Origin: CAYXDO01 sp964463485
Lineage (GTDB): Bacteria; Myxococcota; Kuafuiibacteriia; Kuafuiibacteriales; Kuafuiibacteriaceae
Length of the DNA stretch: 57,704 nucleotides
NCBI GenBank assembly: GCA_964463485.1
Contig: CAYXDO010000065.1
Coordinates: 1 to 57,704, forward strand
Direction: 5' to 3'
This document shows positions 17,619-26,588 of this stretch, piece after piece (position 1 is the stretch's first letter; each line of letters begins with the position of its first letter). The notes beneath the pieces were generated by a model. It saw nothing but the letters and a program-made list of their open reading frames with translations. It ran no database searches and was not told where the DNA came from. A program made the translations under genes and the position numbers.

Positions 17619-20600
17619 GTGAGCGAGCGATTTCAGCTCTGCGAGCTCTTGGGGGCCGGCTCGACGGGCAAGGTGTATCGGGCTCGTGACGAGGAGCTCG
17701 GGAAGGACGTCGCGCTCAAGATGTTGCGGCGTCCTGATTTGGTCGAAGATCGGTTGCAGCTCAAAGAAGAGTTTCGTTCGGTCGCGGGGATTTTGCACCC
17801 CAACCTCGTGGAGCTCTACGAGCTCGTGGTGGAGCCCGAGCGCTCCTTCTTCACGATGGAGCTACTCGACGGCGCGCCCTACAGCGACGTGGCTCAGCGG
17901 CGAGGAATCGAGCAGGTCGACTCCGGGCGTTTCGCCGATGAGTTGCGGCAGATGGTGCTGGGGCTCTCCGCTCTGCACGCGGGCGGGTGTGTCCATCGAG
18001 ACATCAAGCCATCGAACGTCTTTCTGACTCGATCGGGCCGAGTGGTGATCGTGGACTTCGGGCTGTCCGCCGGTCGTCGCGTGCCTTCCGGTTCGAAACG
18101 CCGGGAGATCGCGGGGACCCTTGCGTACGTAGCGCCCGAGGTTCTTTGGGGTGAGCCATGCACTACGGCGTCGGACCTCTATGGGTTGGGCGCGCTAGCG
18201 TACGAGGCGCTGTCGGGCAGCCCTCCGTTCCAGGGGCACCCAGTCGAAATCCTCGACCGGAAGATGCGGGGGGAGCTCGAGCCCATTCGGGCTATTCGAC
18301 CCGACCTCGACACGAAGGTCGGCGACTTGGTCATGTCTTTGCTCGATCCAAAGCAGCAGGAGCGACCGACTGCGACGGAGGTGCTCGCGGTGCTCGACGC
18401 CCTGGCGCCCGCGGAAATAGCGCCTCGGCGAGCCCCGGTGGTGTTTCGCGATTCGCCGTTTGTCGGCCGTGAGTTGGAGCTCGGGCAGTTTTCGCAGGCT
18501 GCGGCGCGTGCGTCTGAGGAAGGGCTGCAGGTCGTGTCGCTGAGTGGCCCGTCGGGCATTGGCAAGAGTGAGCTGCTGAAGCGCGCGGTAGGTCAGCTCG
18601 TCGAGACGCACCTGGTGTTGTTCGGTCGTTGTCATCCCTTCGAGTCGGTCCCTTACAACGCGTTCGATGCGGTGGTGGACCAGCTCGCGACTGCGTTGTG
18701 GGCCTCCGAGCGGTCGATCGCCGCGCCCGCTCACGTGGGCGCGTTGCGCAGACTTTTTCCGGCGCTCGAACGTGTGTTCCCGGCGGGGTCNNNNNNNNNN
18801 NNNNNNNNNNNNNNNNNNNNNNNNNNNNNNNNNNNNNNNNNNNNNNNNNNNNNNNNNNNNNNNNNNNNNNNNNNNNNNNNNNNNNNNNNNTGGGCGCGTT
18901 GCGCAGACTTTTTCCGGCGCTCGAACGTGTGTTCCCGGCGGGGTCAGCCGATCGTGCTCTGTATCGACGATTCGGAGCTCGGGGACGGGGACAGCGCGCT
19001 GCTCTTCGTCGAGCTGTTGCGGGTGTTGCGAGAGGCGCCGATCCTCGTCGTGCTCGCGTTTCGGACGGAGAACAAGAAGGCGAGCGCGTTCCTAGGGACT
19101 GTAGAGAGAGCGATAGGAGCGCTGGGCGACGACAAGGTGCACGTCGAGCTCTCGGGACTCACCAGCGCCGAAGCGAAGTCTTTGGTGCTGGCGATCGTGG
19201 GCTCCGCGCCGGCGAACGTGTCGCGCATCGTCGAGGAGAGCGGCGGGTCGCCCTTTTTCGCGTCACAGCTCGCGGAGCGATCGGTCGAAGGCAAGTCTGC
19301 GTCGGACTTGGACGAGCTGCTCGCTGATCGGATCGCGTCGCTGTCCAACGCGGAGCGTGCGATCCTAGAGGTCGCCTCGATCGGGCTGTCCGCCAACGAT
19401 CAGCGCACGGTGATCGAGGCCGCGGGCCTTGGCGCGAGCGCGCGGGTCGATGTGGCGCGCTTGATCCACACGAGGCTCCTGCGGGCCGTGACGCGCCAAG
19501 CGCTCGTCGAGGTCTATCACGATCGTATTCGACTCGCGGCGCTCGGCAAGTTGCCCGAACAGCGGATGCGTCGACATCACCTCGCGCTCGCGGATGCGCT
19601 CGCGAGGCGTTCAGAGCCGGATCCGGACGTGTTGTTCGAGCATTACTCGCGCGGGGGCGCGACGGCGAAGGCGGTGGAGCAAGCCATGGCCGCGGTGGAT
19701 CGCGCGGTGCGATCGATGGCGTTCGACCACGCGGCGCGCAGGCTAGAGCAGCTTTTGGAGCTCCCGAGCACGGACCTTCATCCACGACATCGACTCCTCG
19801 AGCGGCTCGCCTGGGTGTTGGTCTACGCGGGGCGAGGGATCGCTGGAGCTCAAAGGTTCGAGGAGGCCGCCGCTGCGTTGCCGCTCTCCTCCGAAGAGGG
19901 CCGTCGGATCGAGCTCGAGCGCAAGGCGGCCGAGCAGTATCTCGCGTCGGGGGAGGTCGTTCGCGGCACCGCTCTGCTCCAGAAGGCGCTGGAAGCATTG
20001 GGGCTCAAGTACCCACGAACGCCCAAGCGCGCTCTCCTCAGCCTCTTGGCCGAGCGGATGCGACTCGAGCTTCGCGGCTTCGACGTGAAGCGCCCCAACG
20101 ATTGGGCCGCGATCGACCGGCGTCGCACGGACCTGCTGTGGTCGGCCGGTCTCGGCATGGGTTGGATCGATCAGCTCCGCACCGCCGAGATTCAGGCTCG
20201 CTTCACACGGCTTGCGCTCGACGGCGGCGAACCTACACGCGTGGCGCTCGCCCTAGGGACAGAAGCTTCCCAGCTTGCGGCCAATGGCGGAATCGCCAAA
20301 CAGAAAAAGTCGGACGAGGTCATGGCGCGCGCACGAGCTGCTGCTGCGGAGCTCGATCAACGACGAGCGCCGAGTGAGACCGACCTCGTTGGGCCTTCGT
20401 ACGTGACTGCTTTTCTGGATCTTATGACCGGATCCGTTTCGTTCTATCGAGCCCATTGGCTCGACTGTCAGAGCGAGTGTCATCGGGCCGAGGTCGAGTT
20501 TCGCGATCGATGTCTCGGCACCGCCTTCGAGATCAACATGGCGCGGCTGTTGCGGGTCGCTTCCCTCGTTCAGACCGGGCGATTCGACGAGGTCGAAGAG

Positions 20601-21287
20601 CTCGTGGGCGCCTATGTGCGAGAAGCCAGGGAGCGGGGCGATGTCTTCGCCGAGGCGGCGTTGTCGACCGGAGTCCCGAGCACCTTGTGGCTCGCCAAGG
20701 ATCGACCCGACGAGGCGTTTCGCGCGGCCGAGCGGGCGCGCCTGACGTGGAGCGCCACGGAGTTTCAGGTTCAGCACTACTTCGACCTGCTCGCGACCGC
20801 CCAAGCGAGCTTGTATGTCGGGCAGCCTGAACGCGCGCAGTCGGCGGTAGAGTACATGTGGCCGCGGATCGAGAAGAGCTTCATCCTTCGTGTGGAGCAC
20901 CTGCGCATCATGATGTTTCATCTTCGAGCTCGGACGCATCTCGCCTTCGCGCAGGTCGCTCGGCACCCGCGACGGGAGCTCCACCTCGCGCGAGCGATGG
21001 CTGATGCGACGCGGCTCTCGCGAGAGGTTGCGCCGTGGGCATCTGCGCTCGCGCGGGCCATTCGCGCGGGTGCGTTGGGCGCGGTGCGGCCCGAGGCTGC
21101 CCTTCGATCCTTCGCACAGGTGGCGACGGAGCTCGAAGGGCTCGGCATGAGATCCCATGCGGCCGCTGCGCGAATGAGGTCTGAGCTGACCCCGTCCCCA
21201 TCGTCGTCCGCAAGCCAGGCGCTCCTCTCCCATGGGATCCGCGACCCGAGGCGCATGGCCGACATGCTGATGCCAGCGGTTGTCTAG
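17619..21287 (+). CDS. Ser/Thr protein kinase fused to an AAA/STAND ATPase and helical repeats (PknK-like), interrupted by an assembly gap
   Basis: The N-terminal Hanks kinase domain (about 1-265) looks complete: G-loop GAGSTGKV (12-19), Lys34, HRDIKPSN (125-132), DFG (145-147) and an APE motif. A nucleotide-binding module follows, with Walker A GPSGIGKS near residue 309 and a Walker-B-like IVLCIDDSELGDGDS after the gap. About 600 residues of helical TPR-like repeats complete the protein. No DNA-binding domain was seen, so it is probably a signalling hub rather than a direct regulator. A 100-N gap lies between Walker A and Walker B. The 55-bp duplicate on its right side is in the wrong frame to be the same peptide, so the residues around the gap are unreliable and sequence is probably missing. 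The start is GTG 17619. Confidence 0.88.
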   Translation: MSERFQLCELLGAGSTGKVYRARDEELGKDVALKMLRRPDLVEDRLQLKEEFRSVAGILHPNLVELYELVVEPERSFFTMELLDGAPYSDVAQRRGIEQVDSGRFADELRQMVLGLSALHAGGCVHRDIKPSNVFLTRSGRVVIVDFGLSAGRRVPSGSKRREIAGTLAYVAPEVLWGEPCTTASDLYGLGALAYEALSGSPPFQGHPVEILDRKMRGELEPIRAIRPDLDTKVGDLVMSLLDPKQQERPTATEVLAVLDALAPAEIAPRRAPVVFRDSPFVGRELELGQFSQAAARASEEGLQVVSLSGPSGIGKSELLKRAVGQLVETHLVLFGRCHPFESVPYNAFDAVVDQLATALWASERSIAAPAHVGALRRLFPALERVFPAGXXXXXXXXXXXXXXXXXXXXXXXXXXXXXXXXXXWARCADFFRRSNVCSRRGQPIVLCIDDSELGDGDSALLFVELLRVLREAPILVVLAFRTENKKASAFLGTVERAIGALGDDKVHVELSGLTSAEAKSLVLAIVGSAPANVSRIVEESGGSPFFASQLAERSVEGKSASDLDELLADRIASLSNAERAILEVASIGLSANDQRTVIEAAGLGASARVDVARLIHTRLLRAVTRQALVEVYHDRIRLAALGKLPEQRMRRHHLALADALARRSEPDPDVLFEHYSRGGATAKAVEQAMAAVDRAVRSMAFDHAARRLEQLLELPSTDLHPRHRLLERLAWVLVYAGRGIAGAQRFEEAAAALPLSSEEGRRIELERKAAEQYLASGEVVRGTALLQKALEALGLKYPRTPKRALLSLLAERMRLELRGFDVKRPNDWAAIDRRRTDLLWSAGLGMGWIDQLRTAEIQARFTRLALDGGEPTRVALALGTEASQLAANGGIAKQKKSDEVMARARAAAAELDQRRAPSETDLVGPSYVTAFLDLMTGSVSFYRAHWLDCQSECHRAEVEFRDRCLGTAFEINMARLLRVASLVQTGRFDEVEELVGAYVREARERGDVFAEAALSTGVPSTLWLAKDRPDEAFRAAERARLTWSATEFQVQHYFDLLATAQASLYVGQPERAQSAVEYMWPRIEKSFILRVEHLRIMMFHLRARTHLAFAQVARHPRRELHLARAMADATRLSREVAPWASALARAIRAGALGAVRPEAALRSFAQVATELEGLGMRSHAAAARMRSELTPSPSSSASQALLSHGIRDPRRMADMLMPAVV
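18736..18945. other. Assembly gap (100 N) flanked by identical 55-bp ends
   Basis: N fill 18791-18890. The 55 bases before (18736-18790) and after (18891-18945) are identical, the signature of contigs joined at a shared k-mer. Removing the N and one copy deletes 155 bp, which is not a multiple of three and breaks the kinase frame. The gap is therefore not a simple overlap. Confidence 0.95.
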
Positions 21288-21401
21288 CTCAGGTTTGCAC
21301 TGCTCTCTCGACCTCCACTTGTGTCCACTTTTCAGGACAGAGCTTCGAGACCCGTCGCGGTTGCGGTGATAAAGGTTTCTCAATTCCTACGGTTGGAGAA
21401 A

Positions 21402-21437
21402 GTCTGAAATTTCGTACTGGATTCTGAAAAATCAGAC
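21402..21437 (+). promoter_or_regulatory. AT-rich nested inverted repeat upstream of the receiver operon
   Basis: GTCTGA at 21402-21407 and TCAGAC at 21432-21437 enclose a smaller hairpin (TCTGA, AAAA loop, TCAGA at 21423-21436). The stretch is clearly more AT-rich than its surroundings and lies about 120 bp before the likely start of the operon. It is a candidate operator or promoter region; no consensus promoter was identified. Confidence 0.3.
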
Positions 21438-21555
21438 AGTTGCACTCGGGGACAACTCACGCCATAGCCTGATTCCGCATGCGCCCGAAGGCTGCGGAGC
21501 CGACGTCGAAGCGTTGCTGGGCTACGGCGGAGCGCTGCTCCGAGGGTCGGGCGCT

Positions 21556-21945
21556 TTGATCCTCGTCGTGGACGACGACCCGACCGTTCGGGCGGTGTTG
21601 CGAGCCATTCTGGTGCGCGGGGGGTACGCAGTGCACACCGCGGCCCATGCTGCGGAGGCGATCGAGGTCTTCCAAAAACACCCGTTCAGCTTGGTGTTGA
21701 GCGACCTTTCGATGCCGGAGCTCGACGGTTTCGGGCTGATGTCCGCGCTGCGCGCCTTGCCAGGCGGAGATTTGCCGATCGTGGCTTTGTCGGGGGCGGC
21801 CGAGGCGCATGGGTTGGGCCGTGTCGAAGGATTCGATGGCGTCTGGCCGAAGCCTGTGGCGCCCGCCCGGCTGTTGGCGGACGTGCGTCAGATACTCAGC
21901 GTGTCGCGCGCCGAGTTGGCTCGCGCCAAGGAGCCTTCCCGATGA
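21556..21945 (+). CDS. Single-domain response regulator (receiver protein)
   Basis: This is a stand-alone CheY-like receiver domain of 129 residues from TTG 21556. That start is preferred over TTG 21514 because it gives the standard MILVVDDDP beginning and follows a GAGGG box with 9-nt spacing. The acidic pocket is Asp6-Asp8, the phospho-acceptor is Asp50 (LVLSDLSMPE), Ser79 takes the conserved Thr/Ser position (VALSG), and the conserved Lys is Lys99 (WPKP). There is no output domain, so it acts by protein-protein contact or as a phosphate relay. Its stop overlaps the ATG of the following AAA+ regulator (ATGA), suggesting the two work together. No histidine kinase gene is nearby. Confidence 0.88.
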   Translation: MILVVDDDPTVRAVLRAILVRGGYAVHTAAHAAEAIEVFQKHPFSLVLSDLSMPELDGFGLMSALRALPGGDLPIVALSGAAEAHGLGRVEGFDGVWPKPVAPARLLADVRQILSVSRAELARAKEPSR

Positions 21946-23405
21946 CTGCGACAAGCCCCAAGAGAGTTGCGCGAGAGCGAGACTTGTTCTTGCGTTTGTT
22001 ACAGCTCGGCCGGCGTCGGGATCTTGGGGCCGTGCTCGAAGAGGCGCTACGGCTCTCCGTGGAGGCCACGGGGGCTCGGCGAGGATTCATCGAAGTCACC
22101 GACGCAGCTGGGGAGCCTGCTTTTTCGGCCTCGCATGACTGTGCGATCGACGAGGTCGAGGAGATCAGAAGGCTCGTTTCGAGCGGGATCGTCGCCGAGG
22201 CGATCGCCACGGGCCGCACGATTCACACACCTTCGGCGCTCCTCGACGCTCGTTTCAGCGGGAACTCGAGCGTGCGCCGCAACTCGATCGAGGCGGTGTT
22301 GTGCGTGCCGGTCGGCGGCCCAAGTCCCGTGGGTGTGCTGTACCTGCAGGGGCGCGCCGGCAGCGGACCCTTTTCTGCAGATGACGTCGCGCTGGCGGAG
22401 CTCTTTTCGCAGCACTTGGAGCCGCAGGTCTCGCGGCTCCTCGAGACTCGGCGGGCGGAGGCGGACGCCGATCCGACTCGTCTTTGGCGGTCCAGAGTCG
22501 CTGCGGAGGCGCTCGTGGGGAGGACTCCGGCGATCGCCGACGTGCTGCGTTCGATCGCCCTGGCCGCGCCGCTCGAGGTCGCGCTGCTGGTGGCCGGGCC
22601 CACCGGCTCAGGCAAGTCGCTCGTGACTCGGCTGATTCACGACAGCTCTGCGCGTCGGTCGAAGCCCTTCGTCGAGGTGAGTTGCGCGGCCTACTCGGAC
22701 GACGCCATCGACGCCGAGATCTTCGGAGGCGACGGCCCGGGGGCCATCGACGCGGCGGAGCACGGAACGCTGCACCTGGACGAAATCGAGAGGCTTCCCA
22801 CGCTCGTTCAGTTGAAAGTGTTGAGGCTTCTGAACGACCGGACCTACGTGCGGGCGGCTGATCCGACTCTGCGCACGGCTGACGTCCGGCTGCTGGCTTC
22901 GACCAAGGGGGACCCGGAGGAGCTTCGGGCTCGTGGCGTCTTTCGCGACGACTTGTATTATCGCTTGAACGTAGTTCGAATTCGACTGCCGGCGCTCGGC
23001 GAGCGGCGTTCGGACATCCCGTTGCTCGCCGAGCGTGTGATCGAGGAGCGGAGCCGCGCGCTCGGGGTCCCGCGGGTGGAGCTCTCTCCCGCCGCCCGCG
23101 CTGCCCTTGAGCGAGCGGAGTGGCCAGGCAACGTGAGTCAGCTCGCGAACGTCGTGGAGGCCGCGTTGATCAAGGTAGCCGGTGAGGGATCGCTGATGAT
23201 GGAGGTCTCGCATCTGTTCGGCCGGCCGACGTTGGAGCCACCCCTCACCTTCCACGAAGCCACGCGGGTCTTCCAGAGAGACTTGCTCGCGAAGGCGCTC
23301 GATGAGTCGAACTGGAGCGTCCCCGACGTCGCTCGCCGGCTCGATTTGGCAAAGTCGCACACTTACACTTTGATCCGGATTCACGGGCTGAGTCGGAGGT
23401 ATTGA
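21942..23405 (+). CDS. GAF-AAA+-Fis regulator related to sigma-54 activators, lacking the GAFTGA loop
   Basis: The protein has 487 residues. The N-terminal GAF-like sensor (about 10-170) shows ATGARRGFIEV and VLCVPVGGPSPVGVLYLQ. The central AAA+ domain has Walker A GPTGSGKS (about 219-226), Walker B GTLHLDEIE, and the arginine-finger region VFRDDLYYRLNVVRIRLPAL. The C-terminal Fis-type helix-turn-helix includes DVARRLDLAKSHTYTLIRIHGL. The overall layout is that of a bacterial enhancer-binding protein. However, the segment between the SCAA and Walker B elements is short (EIFGGDGPGAIDAAEHGTL), and the GAFTGA loop that contacts sigma-54 in canonical members is missing. It may act without sigma-54 (inference). 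It overlaps the receiver gene by 4 nt and is followed at once by the DUF5995 gene. Confidence 0.86.
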   Translation: MTATSPKRVARERDLFLRLLQLGRRRDLGAVLEEALRLSVEATGARRGFIEVTDAAGEPAFSASHDCAIDEVEEIRRLVSSGIVAEAIATGRTIHTPSALLDARFSGNSSVRRNSIEAVLCVPVGGPSPVGVLYLQGRAGSGPFSADDVALAELFSQHLEPQVSRLLETRRAEADADPTRLWRSRVAAEALVGRTPAIADVLRSIALAAPLEVALLVAGPTGSGKSLVTRLIHDSSARRSKPFVEVSCAAYSDDAIDAEIFGGDGPGAIDAAEHGTLHLDEIERLPTLVQLKVLRLLNDRTYVRAADPTLRTADVRLLASTKGDPEELRARGVFRDDLYYRLNVVRIRLPALGERRSDIPLLAERVIEERSRALGVPRVELSPAARAALERAEWPGNVSQLANVVEAALIKVAGEGSLMMEVSHLFGRPTLEPPLTFHEATRVFQRDLLAKALDESNWSVPDVARRLDLAKSHTYTLIRIHGLSRRY

Positions 23406-23407
23406 GT

Positions 23408-24217
23408 ATGGGGCTGTTCGGGAAGAGGGCGGCCGATTTTCGCTCGGTACACGTGCCCGAGGACGCGGCCACGATCGACGACGTGGTCTCCACGCTGCGA
23501 AGAGTTGCCGACAGCGCGATGTCGAGTGAGAGTCGCATCGGCTACTTCGCCGCGCTCTACCTCCGGATGACCTTGGGTGTGCGGGAGAAGACGAAGGGGC
23601 GGAGCTATTTTGCCGATCCCGCCCGGATGGAGCAACTCGACGTCAATTTTGCGAATTACTACTTTCGTGCGCTGCGAAACTACCTCGTATCGGGAGGGCG
23701 GGTTGCGGCAGCGTGGCGGATCGGGTTCGATTTTTGTGCGAGCTCGAAGCTGACCATTCTGCAGCACCTGTACCTCGGGCTCTCGGCCCACCAACTGCTC
23801 GATCTCGGGCAGGCGGCGGCGGAAACCTCACCCGGGCTCAAAATTCAGGGGCTCCGGAGGGACTTTGAAAAAGTGAACGAGATCGTCGCGGAGCTCATGG
23901 AGGACACCGACCACGCAGTAGGTCGGGTCTCTCCGTTGATTGGGCTCTGGGACAAAGTTGCCGCTCACCCTTGGGCACTTGGCAACATGTTCATGATCCG
24001 CGCAGCGCGAGAGATGGCTTGGGGAGCGGCCGTCGATCTCGCAGGGGCCGAGAGCCCGAGGGACAGTTTGGAGATCGTCGACCGGCTCGACCGAGACACG
24101 GTGGCGATCTCGCGAAGAATTGCCCAGCCCTTTTTTCCCATCGGGGCGGTGGCCAGGGTGATTCGAGCGTCCGAGCGGATGAAGGTGTCCGACGGAATTC
24201 GGGCGCTGATACCGTGA
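23408..24217 (+). CDS. DUF5995 family protein
   Basis: The ATG at 23408 is chosen over TTG 23402 because a GGAGGT box lies 7 nt before it; this gives 269 residues. The family signature regions are visible: MEQLDVNFANYYFRALRNY, then WRIGFDF, then LTILQHLYLGLSAHQLLDLGQAAA, the last with a His and Asp embedded in a helix that could bind a ligand or metal. The protein is mostly helical and has no signal peptide. Function is unknown. The gene starts 2 nt after the regulator stop and ends 15 bp before the FAD oxidoreductase, so all four genes from 21556 form one probable operon. Residues about 185-240 contain further helices without motifs. Confidence 0.82.
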   Translation: MGLFGKRAADFRSVHVPEDAATIDDVVSTLRRVADSAMSSESRIGYFAALYLRMTLGVREKTKGRSYFADPARMEQLDVNFANYYFRALRNYLVSGGRVAAAWRIGFDFCASSKLTILQHLYLGLSAHQLLDLGQAAAETSPGLKIQGLRRDFEKVNEIVAELMEDTDHAVGRVSPLIGLWDKVAAHPWALGNMFMIRAAREMAWGAAVDLAGAESPRDSLEIVDRLDRDTVAISRRIAQPFFPIGAVARVIRASERMKVSDGIRALIP

Positions 24218-24232
24218 TCGAAGGGTGCTGAG

Positions 24233-25963
24233 ATGAGCAGGAAGAAAGTCGCCATTTTCGGCGGCGGGATCGCCGGACTCTCTGCCGCGCAGGAGCTCGC
24301 CAGGCGATTCGAGGTTCACGTGTTCGAGGCCTCCGACGAGGTCGGCGGAAAGGCGCGCAGTCAGCAGGTGGTGGGCACAGGGGTCGGCGGCCGCCGCGAC
24401 TTGCCCGGCGAGCATGGGTTCCGTTTCTTTCCGGCGTTCTATCAGAACGTGATCCGGACGATGGACGAGATCCCGGTTTCGGGTGGCGGGTCGGTGAAGG
24501 GGCGGCTCGTACCCTGCGATGAGTTTGCGATCGCACAGCCGGAGGACCAGATCGTTCGAGTCCCGCGCGGCAGCCCCAAGGACGTCGGCGACTACTTTCA
24601 AATCGCCGATGCGCTCGCCGATTTCCTCGGAGCGTTCAAGCCGTCCGAGCGGGAGCTCGCGAAGATCTCGATGAAGATGCTCCGGTTCATGGTGAGCTGC
24701 GACGAGCGACGCCTGTCCGACTTCGAGTCGATTTCCTTTTGGGACTTCATCGAAGGAAACTCATACTCACCCAAATTCCAGCGCATTCTCCAATCTCCGC
24801 GATTCATGGTCGCGATGCAGGGACAGCGTGGGAGCGCCCGCACGGTGGGCCGAATGGCGCTCCAAATTCTGCTCGATTTTCGCCGGGCGAATTCGGAGAA
24901 GGACCGCCTCCTCGACGGGCCGACCAAGGAGCGTTGGTTGGATCCGTGGCGTGTCCACCTCGACGCGCTCGGCGTGAAGTTTCACTTGAGCTCGGCGTTG
25001 AAGCGGCTCCAGGTGGACGAATCGGCCAAAAGGGTGGTGGGCGCCGAGCTCGCGGATGGAACCCAGGTGAACGCCGACTACTTTCTGATCGCGGTACCCA
25101 TCGAGAAGGTCCAGCCGCTGATCTCCGACGAGCTTGCGCGTGTCGACGACGCGCTTCGAGTCCTGCGAACGGCGCCGGTGACGACCGGTGCGAGCCCGCT
25201 GACCGCCTGGATGACCGGGGCGCAGTTCTTCCTGCGGCGCCGGGTCGACGTCTGTCGCGGTCATGTAGCCTACGCAGCGTCGACCTGGGCGTTGAGCTCG
25301 GTGTCGCAGGGTCAGTTCTGGGGACCCGAGTCTGCGCCGTTGAAGAGCCACTTCGGGGCGGGCGACGTCGAGGACGTGATTTCGGTGGACGTGTCCGACT
25401 GGTTCACGAAGAACGCCGAGGGCAAGATGGGTATCGACATGACCTCCGAGGACGAAGTCCTCGACGAGGTGTGGAAGCAACTCTCGACGGCGCTCAACGG
25501 CGGAGGCCAAGTCGTGATCTCCGACGCCGACGTCGTTCACCGTCGCCTCGATTCGAACGTTCGCTTCGAGCCCGGGCCGAGCGGCGCGGTGCGGCCGGTG
25601 AATACGACTCCTCTTTTGGTCCATCCGCCGGGATCGCTCGAATACCGGCCCAGGGCGTTCACCGAATTTTCGAATTTGATGCTCGCGTCCGACTACGTGC
25701 AGACCTCGATGGATTTGGCTACGATGGAGGGCGCCAACGAGGCCGCGCGGCGGGCGGCCTACGCGATTCATGACAACGAGGGGGGCGCGAACCCAGTGAG
25801 AGTCATGGAGCTCGTGGAGGACACGGGGCCCCTGGTGGCCGCCGCCAAGGCCCTCGACAAGCAGCGGTGGGCCGACCAAACTCAGCCCGACCTGTTGGAG
25901 CTCGCGGACATGATGGACGGCGTTCGCGACCGAGAGCGGAGCTTCTTCGATCGCTTCAGGTGA
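24233..25963 (+). CDS. FAD-dependent oxidoreductase (amine oxidase / phytoene-desaturase-like fold)
   Basis: The 576-residue protein starts with the dinucleotide-binding GGGIAGLSAA loop (about 10-19) and the FEASDEVGGKARS segment, in which the Glu binds the FAD ribose. GEHGFRFFPAFYQNV follows; it is characteristic of a bacterial subgroup near carotenoid or squalene desaturases and dehydroxylases. A C-terminal FAD-contact region (LMLASDYVQTSMDLATMEGANEAARRAA) has the expected MEGA/AxxSG-like arrangement. The substrate is likely a hydrophobic, perhaps isoprenoid, compound; this is inference. A ribosome binding site (AAGGG) precedes ATG 24233. It is the last gene of the receiver - AAA+ regulator - DUF5995 operon, suggesting its expression or activity is signal-controlled. 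Confidence 0.82.
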   Translation: MSRKKVAIFGGGIAGLSAAQELARRFEVHVFEASDEVGGKARSQQVVGTGVGGRRDLPGEHGFRFFPAFYQNVIRTMDEIPVSGGGSVKGRLVPCDEFAIAQPEDQIVRVPRGSPKDVGDYFQIADALADFLGAFKPSERELAKISMKMLRFMVSCDERRLSDFESISFWDFIEGNSYSPKFQRILQSPRFMVAMQGQRGSARTVGRMALQILLDFRRANSEKDRLLDGPTKERWLDPWRVHLDALGVKFHLSSALKRLQVDESAKRVVGAELADGTQVNADYFLIAVPIEKVQPLISDELARVDDALRVLRTAPVTTGASPLTAWMTGAQFFLRRRVDVCRGHVAYAASTWALSSVSQGQFWGPESAPLKSHFGAGDVEDVISVDVSDWFTKNAEGKMGIDMTSEDEVLDEVWKQLSTALNGGGQVVISDADVVHRRLDSNVRFEPGPSGAVRPVNTTPLLVHPPGSLEYRPRAFTEFSNLMLASDYVQTSMDLATMEGANEAARRAAYAIHDNEGGANPVRVMELVEDTGPLVAAAKALDKQRWADQTQPDLLELADMMDGVRDRERSFFDRFR

Positions 25964-26097
25964 GGCGCGGGGCCTCGGCGACCCATATCAATCGTGATTG
26001 CGACATCCACGGGGAGGCCGTCTAGCCGGAGCCTCAGATTTCGCGTCGATGATCGATCGCATATTTCTCACCCGTCGGCAGAAATGGGCGATTTTCA

Positions 26098-26588
26098 TCA
26101 TGAGGCCTCGCAGACCACTCCGATCACCCTTCGACTTCGCTTCGAGGCCTTGGTTCTGGCCTTTGAGAGCTTCCGGAGGCGCGCAAAGNNNNNNNNNNNN
26201 NNNNNNNNNNNNNNNNNNNNNNNNNNNNNNNNNNNNNNNNNNNNNNNNNNNNNNNNNNNNNNNNNNNNNNNNNNNNNNNNNNNNNNNNACTTCGCTTCGA
26301 GGCCTTGGTTCTGGCCTTTGAGAGCTTCCGGAGGCGCGCAAAGTCGCTGTGGATGAGTGCGTTCTTCTTGGCGCGTGACCAACCTTTGAGTTGTCGCTCC
26401 CGCTGGAGTGCTTCGTCGCGCGTTGAAAACTCGCAGGAGTAGACAAGGGCGACTGGGCGGCGCTCGCGAGTGTAGCAAGGTAGCTCGCCCGTTTCATGCT
26501 GCAGGACCCGTCGCTCCAGGTCGTCGGTATGCCCCACGTACAGCGAATCATCTTTACAACGGAGGATGTAGAGAAAGAACGGTTTCAT
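26098..26588 (-). CDS. GIY-YIG endonuclease-family protein
   Basis: The ATG at 26588 has an upstream GGAG box. The protein shows the GIY-YIG core: FLYILRCKDDSLYVGHTDD (the two motif strands), Arg26-27 region (DLERRVLQH), and an acidic residue in DEALQRERQLKGW. It is a single-domain nuclease-like protein of the UPF0213 or YhbQ type, with a basic C-terminus (KARTKASKR). The gene is cut by a 100-N gap with 55-bp identical flanks. If the N and one duplicate are removed, the frame is preserved and the product is 111 residues ending at the stop at 26098-26100, the normal family length. The coordinates here therefore include 155 artefactual positions. It is flanked by nested inverted repeats. Confidence 0.8.
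26134..26343. other. Assembly gap (100 N) flanked by identical 55-bp ends
   Basis: N fill 26189-26288, with identical 55-mers at 26134-26188 and 26289-26343. Collapsing them restores an intact GIY-YIG frame, so this gap is probably a false one with no missing sequence. Confidence 0.93.
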
